Part shown: in pieces, positions 27,401 to 35,288 of the stretch
Numbering within the stretch: position 1 is the stretch's first letter
Layout of the letters: the number at the start of each line of letters is the position of its first letter
Source: Mesorhizobium sp.
Lineage (GTDB): Bacteria; Pseudomonadota; Alphaproteobacteria; Rhizobiales; Rhizobiaceae
Length of the DNA: 64,000 nucleotides
Assembly (NCBI GenBank): GCA_004017275.1
Contig: SAKE01000002.1
Location: 251,411-315,410 of the forward strand
Direction of reading: 5' to 3'
Position numbers and translations under genes: made by a program
Notes under the pieces: model-generated
Seen by the model: the letters and a program-made list of their open reading frames with translations, nothing else
What the model was told of the DNA's origin: nothing
Databases searched by the model: none

Positions 27401-28276
27401 TCAAAAGGCTTGAAAGATGAGCCAGGCGCCGGTCGCGGCCATCAGCGCGCCGGAAACGCGCGGAATCAGCTGCCCGGTCGGGACCGTCTTCTCCAGCAGA
27501 ATAAGGATGGCGATGCCGGCGATCCACAGCACGTTCATGACGCCGCCGACGAACAGCAGCGCCATCAGCGCCCAGCAGCAGCCGAGGCAATAGGCGCCGT
27601 GCTCGATGCCCAGCCGAAGCGCGCCGAGCGGAGCCGGGCGGAACCCGCCATGGCTGGCCAGGAACGCGATCGGCGCCTGACATTGGCGCAGGCAGACGCC
27701 CTTCATCGGCGTCCATTGATAGAGACCGGCGGCGATCAGGAAGAGGCCGCCGAGGATCGCGCTGTCGGTCGCCATCGAAGGATCGAGCAAGGCGAGACGG
27801 GCGAGCAGCCATTGCGCGCCGGTCGCCAGAACGCTGAAGACGACCCAGACGGCGAGATAGCCGGCAAAAAACCATCCTGTCGCAGCGATGGGCCGGCCAT
27901 CCGCCCGCGCCTTGCGACCGACACCGGCATAGAGCAGCAACATCGGCGCGACCGAAGGCGTCATCATGCCGACCATCATCACCGCCCACATTGCGAAGAT
28001 GAAAGCGAAATCGGCCGGCGCCCAGGTCCGGAAAGCGGGTGCCACGGTGGCGCCCATATCCATGCCGCCCGTGTCCATGGTCGACATGTCCATGTTCGAC
28101 ATGTCCATTCCGGCCATGTCGCCGCCTGCGCTGTCCGGTACGGGGGAGCCGGGCATGACCATGTCGGCGGCGAGCCACAGCACATAGGCCCAGGCGAGCA
28201 CGGCGATGACGACGAGCGCGGCAGTTACGACCGCGCGGTCGCGCCGCAGCACCGCCTCGAGGGCCGTGTCGCCCAT
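27401..28276 (-). CDS. DUF2182 membrane protein with Met-rich metal-binding-like loop
   Basis: A 291-residue polytopic protein of the DUF2182 (predicted metal-binding integral membrane) family. Conserved features are MWAVMMVGMMTPSVAPM, CLRQCQAP and YCLGCCWALM, which contribute Met, His and Cys ligands within helices. Residues 54-75 form a loop with six M-D-M or M-x-M units, like copper-binding Met-rich segments. It follows the DUF1326 gene by nine bases, a pairing common in proteobacteria. A role in copper handling is inference; the biochemical function is not known to me. Confidence 0.85.
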   Translation of the reverse strand: MGDTALEAVLRRDRAVVTAALVVIAVLAWAYVLWLAADMVMPGSPVPDSAGGDMAGMDMSNMDMSTMDTGGMDMGATVAPAFRTWAPADFAFIFAMWAVMMVGMMTPSVAPMLLLYAGVGRKARADGRPIAATGWFFAGYLAVWVVFSVLATGAQWLLARLALLDPSMATDSAILGGLFLIAAGLYQWTPMKGVCLRQCQAPIAFLASHGGFRPAPLGALRLGIEHGAYCLGCCWALMALLFVGGVMNVLWIAGIAILILLEKTVPTGQLIPRVSGALMAATGAWLIFQAF

Positions 28277-28285
28277 TGGATCAGG

Positions 28286-28921
28286 TCAATGCACGATGCC
28301 GCTCTGCGAGAGATGCAGATTGGCGAAATGGCTGTGGGTGTCGGCCAGCTCGAACTTGATCGGGCCCGTCGCCTTGGTCCAGCCGCGTCCAACCTCGGCG
28401 ATCGCGTATTCGAAGCCGTGCGGCAGGTCGATGCGTGCCTGATGCTCGGCGCCGGTGACCGGATTCCTGATCGGCTCGCCACGGCCGTCGGTTACGCCCT
28501 TGACATGCAGCCGCCCGGTTCGCCCGTCGACGTCGATCTTGAATTCGATCGGGGCAAAGATCGGATCGTGGAATTTCTCCAGCGTGGTCGAGAAGACCTG
28601 AAATATCGTTGCGCCCGGTTCGGTGTCCAGTCCGCCCAATATGCGAAGCAGCGCGCCACGCTGGGCTTCCGTCGCCCTCTCGTCGATCACCACCGCGGCT
28701 TCGCCCCTGCCCTGGTGTATGGCGCCGGGCCAGCTGAAGATCCCGACGAACCGCAATCCGTCGAGCTTGGTGTCGCCGTGATGGCCGCTCTCGATTTCCA
28801 TGCCGGCGACCGCCTGGCAGAACCCGTATGTCGGCATGGCGTTGAACTGGCACGGGCAGCCATAAGCGCAATTGCAGTTGATGAATTCGCGCGCCTTCAT
28901 TGTCCATTTGACGTCCGGCAT
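28286..28921 (-). CDS. DUF1326 domain protein
   Basis: A 211-residue soluble protein whose N-terminus has the family cysteine cluster CNCAYGCPCQFN (Cys16, 18, 22, 24), suggesting metal binding. GGGGAGG lies just before the ATG. It forms an operon with the DUF2182 membrane protein, so the two may act together in metal trafficking. A nine-base-pair hairpin precedes its ribosome-binding site and may regulate translation. No enzymatic function is established for the family as far as I know. Confidence 0.87.
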   Translation of the reverse strand: MPDVKWTMKAREFINCNCAYGCPCQFNAMPTYGFCQAVAGMEIESGHHGDTKLDGLRFVGIFSWPGAIHQGRGEAAVVIDERATEAQRGALLRILGGLDTEPGATIFQVFSTTLEKFHDPIFAPIEFKIDVDGRTGRLHVKGVTDGRGEPIRNPVTGAEHQARIDLPHGFEYAIAEVGRGWTKATGPIKFELADTHSHFANLHLSQSGIVH

Positions 28922-28939
28922 GGCATTCCTCCCCTTGCC

Positions 28940-28960
28940 GCGCTCACGCTTCGTGAGCGC
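28940..28960 (-). promoter_or_regulatory. Leader hairpin of the DUF1326-DUF2182 operon
   Basis: GCGCTCACG and CGTGAGCGC form a perfect stem around CTT, about five bases upstream of the GGGGAGG ribosome-binding site, followed by the palindrome GATCCGGATC. A leader structure here could modulate translation. It could alternatively be an operator. Confidence 0.5.
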
Positions 28961-29197
28961 GATCCGGATCGTGGGGACCAGAGGTCAACCGGGCAGTAAC
29001 CATCCGGCAGCATCTGATCGAAGCAATCCGGCGATTAATATTAGTTTTAGATCATATACTGTTCACGGTCGCCCACAATAGGCCGATCGGCGGAGATAGG
29101 GGCTCCGGACCCAGGTTGACAAAAGACCTGACGACAGCCAGCTCGGCGGTGCTGGCAGCTTTTGTGCCAGGTTAGCTTCCACGATAGGAATTTTTTC

Positions 29198-29279
29198 TTG
29201 ACTACCTGACGTCAGCTATGGTACATATTTGCCTATGGTGCTGATTTGCGCCAGTGACCCGCCGCACAGGCGGGTTTTT
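29198..29279 (+). ncRNA. Candidate small RNA or attenuator ahead of the metC-like gene
   Basis: A promoter-like TTGACT at 29198-29203 is followed by the perfect palindrome CTGACGTCAG and a TACATA box at 29222-29227. Downstream are two stacked hairpins: TGGTGC/GCGCCA around TGATTT (29236-29253), then ACCCGCC/GGCGGGT (29257-29275) ending in a T-run. The unit therefore looks like a short terminated transcript. The metC start is 254 bases further on, so it may be an attenuating leader. It lacks the large loop and pseudoknot partner of SAM-II riboswitches, so I do not call it one. Confidence 0.55.
29257..29279 (+). terminator. Rho-independent terminator upstream of metC
   Basis: ACCCGCC pairs with GGCGGGT around GCACA and is followed by TTTT. 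It would end the candidate small RNA or attenuate transcription into the lyase gene. Confidence 0.8.
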
Positions 29280-29532
29280 CGTTTGATGCTCCGTCGGCCA
29301 ACGCGCCGGCGAAGGCTCCGAAGGAACCCGTAACCCGAGTTCGTAGCCCTGTCGGCGGAGACTGGCGCAGTTGCCGACGATGCACACCCCCGGGGTCACG
29401 CCGCACCCGGCATCGCTGTTTTTGCCGCGACGAATTGGCATATTCGAAGTCCATCTCCTGGCGGACGGTGGCTGTTGCACGGTCCATGCCGCGGCACTAT
29501 GGCTAGCGGCTTATCAAACAAGGCGACGCAGA

Positions 29533-30717
29533 ATGGCGAAAGACGGCAGCGAGCACTTTAGCGGCGGGATGGGCATCAACACGCGGCTTGCCCATTCGGG
29601 CAACAATCCGCACGACTATTTCGGCTTCGTCAATCCGCCGGTGGTGCATGCCTCGACCGTGCTTTTCCGCGATGCGGCTTCGATGGCGGCACGCAGCCAG
29701 AAATACACTTACGGCACGCGCGGCACACCGACGACCGATGCGCTTGCCCAGGCCATAGACGCGCTGGAAGGCTCGGCCGGCACGATCGTGGTGCCGTCCG
29801 GTCTCGCGGCGGTAACCGTGCCGCTGCTCGCCTTCGTGTCGGCGGGCGACCATCTGCTGATCGTCGATTCGGTCTATCACCCGACCCGCAACTTCGCCGA
29901 CACGATGCTGAAGCGACTGGGTGTCGAGGTCGAGTACTACGCCCCCGAGATCGGCGCCGGCATCGCGGCGTTGATCAAGCCCAACACCAAGGTGGTGTTC
30001 ACGGAATCGCCAGCCTCCAACACATTCGAGGTGCAGGACATTCCGGCCATCGTCAAGGTGGCGCACGCCGCGGGCGCCATCGTCATGATGGACAACACCT
30101 GGGCGACGCCGCTGTATTTTCGTCCGCTCGATCACGGCGTCGACATCTCGATCCATGCGGCGACGAAATACCCGGCCGGCCATTCCGATGTGCTGCTTGG
30201 CACTGTGTCGGCCAATGAGAGCTGCTGGAAGCATCTTTATGAAAGCTTCTGCACGCTTGGCTGCTGCGCCGGGCCAGACGATGTCTACCAGGTGCTGCGC
30301 GGCCTGCGCAGCATGGGTGTGCGGCTCGAACGCCATCAGCGCAGCGCGCTTGCCATCGCCTCCTGGCTCGAAGGCCAGACAGGCGTGGCGCGCGTGCTTC
30401 ACCCGGCCCTGCCCAGCCACCCGGACCACGAGTTGTGGAAGCGGGACTTCTGCGGCTCGAGCGGCATCTTTTCCATCGTGCTTGCCGCCGGCGGACAAAA
30501 GCAGCAGCATGCCTTTCTCGACGCGCTACAGATCTTCGGCCTCGGCTACTCCTGGGGCGGCTATGAGAGCCTTGCGGTGCCGGTCTGGCTCGGCGACCGC
30601 GTTGTCGCGAAGGGTCCCTATGAGGGTCCGTTGATCCGCCTGCAGATCGGCCTCGAGGACGTCGACGACCTGAAGGCCGACATTTCGCGCGGTCTGGCCG
30701 CCGCGGCGGCGGCGTGA
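29533..30717 (+). CDS. metC: Cystathionine beta-lyase (PLP-dependent)
   Basis: A 394-residue Cys/Met-metabolism PLP enzyme. The PLP lysine is in HAATKYPAGHSD; other landmarks are QKYTYGTRGTPTT, the substrate-binding SPASNTFEVQD and MMDNTWATP. The sequence fits MetC-type beta-lyases, which cleave cystathionine to homocysteine, pyruvate and ammonia for methionine synthesis. The ATG at 29533 has AGGCGA upstream; the frame is open to 29371 but the extra segment looks non-coding. A candidate terminated leader RNA lies 250 bases upstream. Cysteine desulfhydrase-type activity is an alternative. Confidence 0.9.
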   Translation: MAKDGSEHFSGGMGINTRLAHSGNNPHDYFGFVNPPVVHASTVLFRDAASMAARSQKYTYGTRGTPTTDALAQAIDALEGSAGTIVVPSGLAAVTVPLLAFVSAGDHLLIVDSVYHPTRNFADTMLKRLGVEVEYYAPEIGAGIAALIKPNTKVVFTESPASNTFEVQDIPAIVKVAHAAGAIVMMDNTWATPLYFRPLDHGVDISIHAATKYPAGHSDVLLGTVSANESCWKHLYESFCTLGCCAGPDDVYQVLRGLRSMGVRLERHQRSALAIASWLEGQTGVARVLHPALPSHPDHELWKRDFCGSSGIFSIVLAAGGQKQQHAFLDALQIFGLGYSWGGYESLAVPVWLGDRVVAKGPYEGPLIRLQIGLEDVDDLKADISRGLAAAAAA

Positions 30718-30926
30718 GGAGACAATGCTCGTATCTCAAGCAAACTTATCAAACCCCGTTTTGCCAGCGAACATCGAGGCGCTGACACGATCAAGTGGTT
30801 TCGCCCCCGCAGTGACCGTCAAAGGCGGCTGGAGGGCAAGGGATTGCCTAGGCCAGCGAGCATGACCCTACAGAGGCAGGAACTGGTCTATCTTACCGAG
30901 TGGCAATATCCTGCTGATTCCCGGGC

Positions 30927-31781
30927 CTAGCCATGATTTGCTATTTGTTTTATCCAATCAACGTGTGGAAAGACTTTTACATACACTCCATATTTTTTTG
31001 GCTGACCGCATCCGTCCCCCCAACTGACTATCCCTACAAGGAATGCACCGTCTGGCGTTTCAACTATGGCTGGCCCGCCGCTATCGCCCAGGCAAGTATC
31101 GCTTCCGCCGGAAATTTTGCCGGCACAGAACATTGATCCCGTTATCCGCCCTGAAAGGGCATCGGGAGCGTTGCAGACATCGGTCGCCTGCGTCGGAACA
31201 TGCGCCTCGCGCAAATCGTCACTTTTGAACGTCTTTCTGGAAGAATCCATGACGCCCCACCCGCTAATCGTCAAAATCGTCTCGTCCAATAGCGATTCAG
31301 GCATATCTGCAATGGGAATTGATGCCGGAAGCGTGCCGCCGTCGACTACGACAATTGCCAGATCGTTTTCCTTGGTTTCGGGATTGTACAAGGGACTGAT
31401 GAAGGAGTTTACGACAGCGTGCCGAGTCCCACCCGAGGACAATTTCGCCGTGCCGCTCAACACGAATATAGGGTGATCCCCTGCACGCAACACACAATGC
31501 GCAGCGGTCAAAACGATCGAGGGTGCTACCGACACGCCGCCGCAAAAATGGGCGGCAAAATCATCTGAAATCTCTGAGTATCCGAGCGCCACTTCCCATG
31601 AAAAAAAACCAGTCCTGATGACCACGTTGCCCTCGATGACCTTATTGCCATCATGGTCTCCGTTTTTCCAAACCTCCACGCTTTCTTCGAATGTCATTTG
31701 AGCCCGAGAATAGGTCGGTAAAATGATGCCGGCAACAAAAACAATGATAAATATTGCAATTGACCTACATAGGGCGCTCAT
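30927..31781 (-). CDS. Exported trypsin-like serine protease (S1), first of two in the island
   Basis: A 284-residue S1A protease with a Sec signal (AIFIIVFVAGIILPTYSRA). The catalytic triad is complete: His95 in TAAHC, Asp140 in ENDLAIV and Ser234 in GDSGGP. Asp228, six residues before the serine, matches the S1-pocket Asp of trypsin and predicts cleavage after Lys or Arg. Cysteines at 80, 96, 203, 219, 230 and 258 could form disulfides. Its start overlaps the caspase-like gene stop by four bases, so the two are cotranslated. Codons and base composition are more AT-rich than in flanking genes, which suggests acquisition. Confidence 0.93.
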   Translation of the reverse strand: MSALCRSIAIFIIVFVAGIILPTYSRAQMTFEESVEVWKNGDHDGNKVIEGNVVIRTGFFSWEVALGYSEISDDFAAHFCGGVSVAPSIVLTAAHCVLRAGDHPIFVLSGTAKLSSGGTRHAVVNSFISPLYNPETKENDLAIVVVDGGTLPASIPIADMPESLLDETILTISGWGVMDSSRKTFKSDDLREAHVPTQATDVCNAPDALSGRITGSMFCAGKISGGSDTCLGDSGGPAIVETPDGAFLVGIVSWGDGCGQPKKYGVYVKVFPHVDWIKQIANHG

Positions 31782-32806
31782 CTTTTCCCTTCTCCAATTT
31801 TCTTAAGATTCTCCATCGCTTCAACTATATTTATACCATTTCTATACTGACCTATATATTCCAAAAACATCTCTTTGTCAGAGCTTTTATCTATAGATTC
31901 CCATAATTTCTCAATATTATTCAATATTACAGGTGTAAATTCGAGGTATATATCCCCGATCATGGCATTTTCTTCCACCGGGATGTGATTTATACTCATA
32001 AGGCCATCGTCTTCGTGGATTCGAAAGAAATCTCTGGCAATAGAGCGCCCAGGTCGCCCAAAATTTTTCAACAGTGCTGCCGTATATGGACTGTTCCGGT
32101 CCTTTCCTTGTACGGACTGACTGACCAATTGACCATTGCTGTTTGCATAAGCCGTAATAAACTCTGCGCGCTCATTATACATGGAGCGCTCTGGATTGGA
32201 GATTACGATGGAGTCGGCTAGTGACTTTGACGATGAAATGATGCCTGTCTGAGACCCAGCCAAAAAATGTATGTTTTCCATCGTGCGTTCTTTGTCTCTC
32301 CACTGGAGTTCACTGCGACAAGCGTCGATTAGGAGGACCACGATTGCGTGCGATCTAAGCTTTTCGATAACACCTTCGACCGCATAACTGTTAATTGCCG
32401 GATTTTGACCATCAGCGCCCGCGTCGACTGCCGCCAGGAACTGCCTGCCGCCCTCGGTGAAACCATGTCCCGAGAAGTAAACAACGACGATCGGCTTTGT
32501 TCGTCGACTGCGTTGCCAGATGCTACTTCTGGAAACCAGGTTGTCGACTTCTACTTCCAAGTCCTTCTCGCGAGCATCCAATACGATGCGAACATCGTCG
32601 AACCCTAGCCTCAAGCGTAAAAGACGACCAAAATCCACCGCATCGTTCTGGGCTCTTTCTACTCCGTCAAAGCCGTCGTAACTCGCGTTTCCTATAACCA
32701 GAGCGAGACGGGGTACAGTTGTGCTCCCGAAGCAAACAGCAGGAAAGACAAGCGCGCTTGCTGCTGAAATCCACAGCGCCAGAATGCTATGCCATCCCCA
32801 CCGCAC
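31778..32806 (-). CDS. Exported caspase-family (C14) cysteine protease
   Basis: A 342-residue caspase-like protein. The p20 domain starts RLALVIGNASYDG; the dyad is His114 in YFSGHGF and Cys163 in LIDACRS. It starts at a GTG (32804-32806), six bases after the collagen-like gene's stop; this gives a good signal peptide (SILALWISAASALVFPAVCFG). A longer frame would overlap the upstream gene. The C-terminal 170 residues match no motif I know. Trypsin-like and caspase-like genes in one operon, both exported, suggest that one may activate the other. Basic P1 specificity is usual for bacterial metacaspase-like enzymes. AT-rich codon use is marked in its 3' half. Confidence 0.9.
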   Translation of the reverse strand: MRWGWHSILALWISAASALVFPAVCFGSTTVPRLALVIGNASYDGFDGVERAQNDAVDFGRLLRLRLGFDDVRIVLDAREKDLEVEVDNLVSRSSIWQRSRRTKPIVVVYFSGHGFTEGGRQFLAAVDAGADGQNPAINSYAVEGVIEKLRSHAIVVLLIDACRSELQWRDKERTMENIHFLAGSQTGIISSSKSLADSIVISNPERSMYNERAEFITAYANSNGQLVSQSVQGKDRNSPYTAALLKNFGRPGRSIARDFFRIHEDDGLMSINHIPVEENAMIGDIYLEFTPVILNNIEKLWESIDKSSDKEMFLEYIGQYRNGINIVEAMENLKKIGEGKR

Positions 32807-32811
32807 TTGAC

Positions 32812-33885
32812 TTACAACCTGGGGGCAGGATTGAGGACAGTGTCCAGCTGTCGCTCGGACAAGAGCCCAAACCCGAGCACCCCTGTGAGGCCTGTCCCGC
32901 CTTGGAGGCCCGCACCTGCAATCTTGCCCGCCACACCGTCGAGGCCATTCTGAGCCTGAGCTCCGCACCCTCCAATATCCCGCCCGGCAGGCCCGCCTGC
33001 CCCGCCCGGCCCACCATTTCCCGGGTTGCCGCTGTCCGCACCCAGGCCTGCGTGATGATCGACGTCCAGGTGCTTAAGTTCGCTTTGGGATGTCGTGAAA
33101 ATAAGCACATCACCGCTGCTTCCACCATTGCCACCCCTACCGCCGCTCCCTCCATCTCCACCGTCGCCCCCCGCACCGCCGGAAGTCGGAGGACGTATAC
33201 AGCCCTGGCTGACGAAAAAATTCTTAAGAACAACCTGGCCGATCGAATCCGCACCTGCAGCGCCGGCGCCACCCCTGCCCCCGTTCTGCCCATCTCCGCC
33301 GCGTTGCCCGTCCATACCCGACACGTCGATAGAAATGCGTCCCTCGCCAATGATATGCCGGAACAACAACACTATTCCAGGAGCAGCAGCACCATCGATG
33401 CCACTGTTGCCGGTTTCTCCGTCATATCCGCGACTGCCGGGCTGGCTGGGTTCTCGGGCCGCAATGCCGTCTGGCGCTTGACCACGTGGAGGGAGAGGGC
33501 TCTGACCCGCTGGCTTGACCCAGACAATGCTCACGTCGCCTGAAAGCTTGATGGTATCGGCGACGATGAAGATGCTGTTTCCCTGCCCAGAAAGTGGCGA
33601 GCTCGGAAAAACCAGTTGGGTATCGGGTGAGAAGGTGATCGTGCGTGCTATTAGGTTCATTTCCTTGGTTTGAAGAACGCCCTCTAAAAACAAGGTCTCG
33701 GGCATAAAGGAGGTTAGCCCGCTGATTTGACGCAGGACAGAAACCAACTGCCCCGACTGGAATTCAGTGAAATCGTTCTGGCCGGCAGCGAGTACGCTAG
33801 TCGTCGGCACACTCCCGAGCGACAAAGCCAGCATAGGTATGAAACGGAAACGCCAAGTCGCCATTTGCTCTATGCGGTGCAGCAT
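32812..33885 (-). CDS. Exported Gly-rich collagen-like repeat protein
   Basis: A 357-residue protein with a signal peptide (ATWRFRFIPMLALSLGSVP to VLAA). After a beta-rich domain of about 130 residues come collagen-like G-x-y stretches, such as GMDGQRGGDGQNGGRGGAG and GGAGGDGGDGGSGGRGGNGG, separated by short non-repeat segments. Such repeats form rigid surface structures in bacteria. GAGGGGGC precedes the ATG at 33883-33885; a TTG seven codons upstream is possible. It is first in the operon with the caspase-like and trypsin-like genes, so it may be the scaffold or the substrate of the proteases. Confidence 0.87.
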   Translation of the reverse strand: MLHRIEQMATWRFRFIPMLALSLGSVPTTSVLAAGQNDFTEFQSGQLVSVLRQISGLTSFMPETLFLEGVLQTKEMNLIARTITFSPDTQLVFPSSPLSGQGNSIFIVADTIKLSGDVSIVWVKPAGQSPLPPRGQAPDGIAAREPSQPGSRGYDGETGNSGIDGAAAPGIVLLFRHIIGEGRISIDVSGMDGQRGGDGQNGGRGGAGAAGADSIGQVVLKNFFVSQGCIRPPTSGGAGGDGGDGGSGGRGGNGGSSGDVLIFTTSQSELKHLDVDHHAGLGADSGNPGNGGPGGAGGPAGRDIGGCGAQAQNGLDGVAGKIAGAGLQGGTGLTGVLGFGLLSERQLDTVLNPAPRL

Positions 33886-34211
33886 TAGTCTTGCCCCCTC
33901 GTTCAAAAAATTGAATCCAAAGAGCTCATATTAAAATCCTGGCGGACGAACGGCAACCGCACACGGAATGAATTCCGCCTTAAAAGACTCGTATCAATGA
34001 CAACCAAGATATTTGGCGTCCAATCCCCCGCTGCCTTCATCCTTGTATCAGCATGTATCTGCTTCGTAATTTCCCCAGCGGCTTTTTCAAACCCGCTAGA
34101 ATGGATCGTATCGTATCGTTCGAAATGTCTTCTGCCAAATTTTTATCTTTGATTTCACAAAATAGTTCTCTAAGCTTCAGGTTCAGAGGCAGTATCCGGG
34201 GGGATGCAGCA
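33886..34211. promoter_or_regulatory. Divergent promoter region of the protease island
   Basis: About 325 AT-rich bases between the two divergent operons. It contains the palindromes CGGAATGAATTCCG (33964-33977) and TTCAAAAAATTGAA (33902-33915), and a short direct repeat of CGTAT near 34108. Either palindrome could bind a regulator serving both operons. An open frame crosses the region rightward from 34053, but the likely start of the first gene is at 34212. No regulator gene is in the island. Confidence 0.5.
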
Positions 34212-35288
34212 ATGAGAATTCGTGATCAGTTCCGTTGTGCCGGCCGGTTGGCGCTATCGCTAGTGATGATTTTTCTGGCTCCTGGTGCTGCTTTGGCCCA
34301 AACTACGCCGGCAAAGGCGGCAGAGCAGGTCGCGGAGCTATTGACTGTCCTGAAATCAGTCAATTTGCCGAACGGTGAAACGATTGAGGACAAGAATTTC
34401 GACCTCCTGATCGGGCAATTGCTTAGGCTCAGAGCGGCCAAAAATTCAAACATCATAGAAATAGATAAAGTGAAATTGTCTTCGGCTCTGTTGGGTGGAA
34501 GCAAATTTTCAACTGATTTCCCTGCTTCGGCTTGGCCGCGTGATTTGATTCTGGAAGTCAAGAACGCCGCGACCTACTTCGACGGGCTCGTGTTTCTTCG
34601 TGACCCAACGCAGGCAATCCTAAGAAGAATGGAGTTTATCACGGCGCCATCCGTAACAATCGATATGGATGATGCAGCAGTGCGAACTTCTGCAATGGCT
34701 TTGCTCAAAAAGCTGACGACAGGTAACCCGGCATCTGCCCGTGCGCGGGCAGATGTTGCCCAAACCACCCTCAAAGAATTGCTGGATGACGCCGCTCTCA
34801 AGAAGGTACTGCTTGAGGACAAAGACATCGCGGCAAAGCTGGCGCAACTGCGCACCGACCTTATGCCTTTTGCCGCTCAAAAGCAGCCGAGAATCCATAT
34901 CGTCAGCGCGCTCTACGGCGATATCGGGGTCATAGACAGGATTCTCCAGAAGGGGCGACCCGTCAGGAACCTGCAACGAGACCGCTGGTGTATCGCTTCA
35001 GCCGCGGCCGCCGCATGCGAGCGGCTATCCAGTTGCCAGGTCAATTTGGATTTCAAGCAGGCGCTGTGCGGCTACGACCCCGCGCCCTTCATGTCGTCCG
35101 CCTACAAGGCGCTTGTCGTGATCTACGAGTGCCGCAACAACGACGACGCGATCTGGACTGACGGCGTGGCGGGAGATGGCAATGTGGGGATCGATCGCAA
35201 ATTCGTGCCACCCCAAGATCCCGACCTGCTAATTGCCTTGCTTTACGGCAAGGACCAAAGCTTCAAATGCGCGCCGCCGCTGAACTGA
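34212..35288 (+). CDS. Exported protein of unknown family, first gene of the rightward island operon
   Basis: A 358-residue protein with a clear signal peptide (LALSLVMIFLAPGAALA, cleavage before QTT). GGGGGGA precedes the ATG at 34212. The mature part is mostly helical (AAEQVAELLTVLKSVNL; ARARADVAQTTLKELLDDAALKKVLLED), with a Cys-containing C-terminal domain (RWCIASAAAAACERLSSCQ). No known motif or catalytic signature is visible. Its stop shares one base with the next gene's start (TGATG), so it is coupled to the lipoproteins. I do not recognise it. Confidence 0.85.
   Translation: MRIRDQFRCAGRLALSLVMIFLAPGAALAQTTPAKAAEQVAELLTVLKSVNLPNGETIEDKNFDLLIGQLLRLRAAKNSNIIEIDKVKLSSALLGGSKFSTDFPASAWPRDLILEVKNAATYFDGLVFLRDPTQAILRRMEFITAPSVTIDMDDAAVRTSAMALLKKLTTGNPASARARADVAQTTLKELLDDAALKKVLLEDKDIAAKLAQLRTDLMPFAAQKQPRIHIVSALYGDIGVIDRILQKGRPVRNLQRDRWCIASAAAAACERLSSCQVNLDFKQALCGYDPAPFMSSAYKALVVIYECRNNDDAIWTDGVAGDGNVGIDRKFVPPQDPDLLIALLYGKDQSFKCAPPLN

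Noticed and set aside
27395..28999. A 534-residue rightward open frame.
   Set aside because: It lies opposite the DUF2182 and DUF1326 genes, whose family motifs are clear; the frame is a GC-rich shadow.
29056..29069. A 14-base match (ATACTGTTCACGGT) to the start region of the IS110 transposase at 15907-15920, which could be an IS remnant.
   Set aside because: Similarity stops on both sides of the match, and several 14-base matches are expected by chance in 64 kb.
29230..29280. SAM-II riboswitch before metC.
   Set aside because: The first hairpin loop is only six bases and there is no downstream strand to form the SAM-II pseudoknot.
33095..33481. A Pro-rich rightward open frame (PPLPPLPPLPP).
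   Set aside because: It is the antisense image of the Gly-rich collagen-like repeats.
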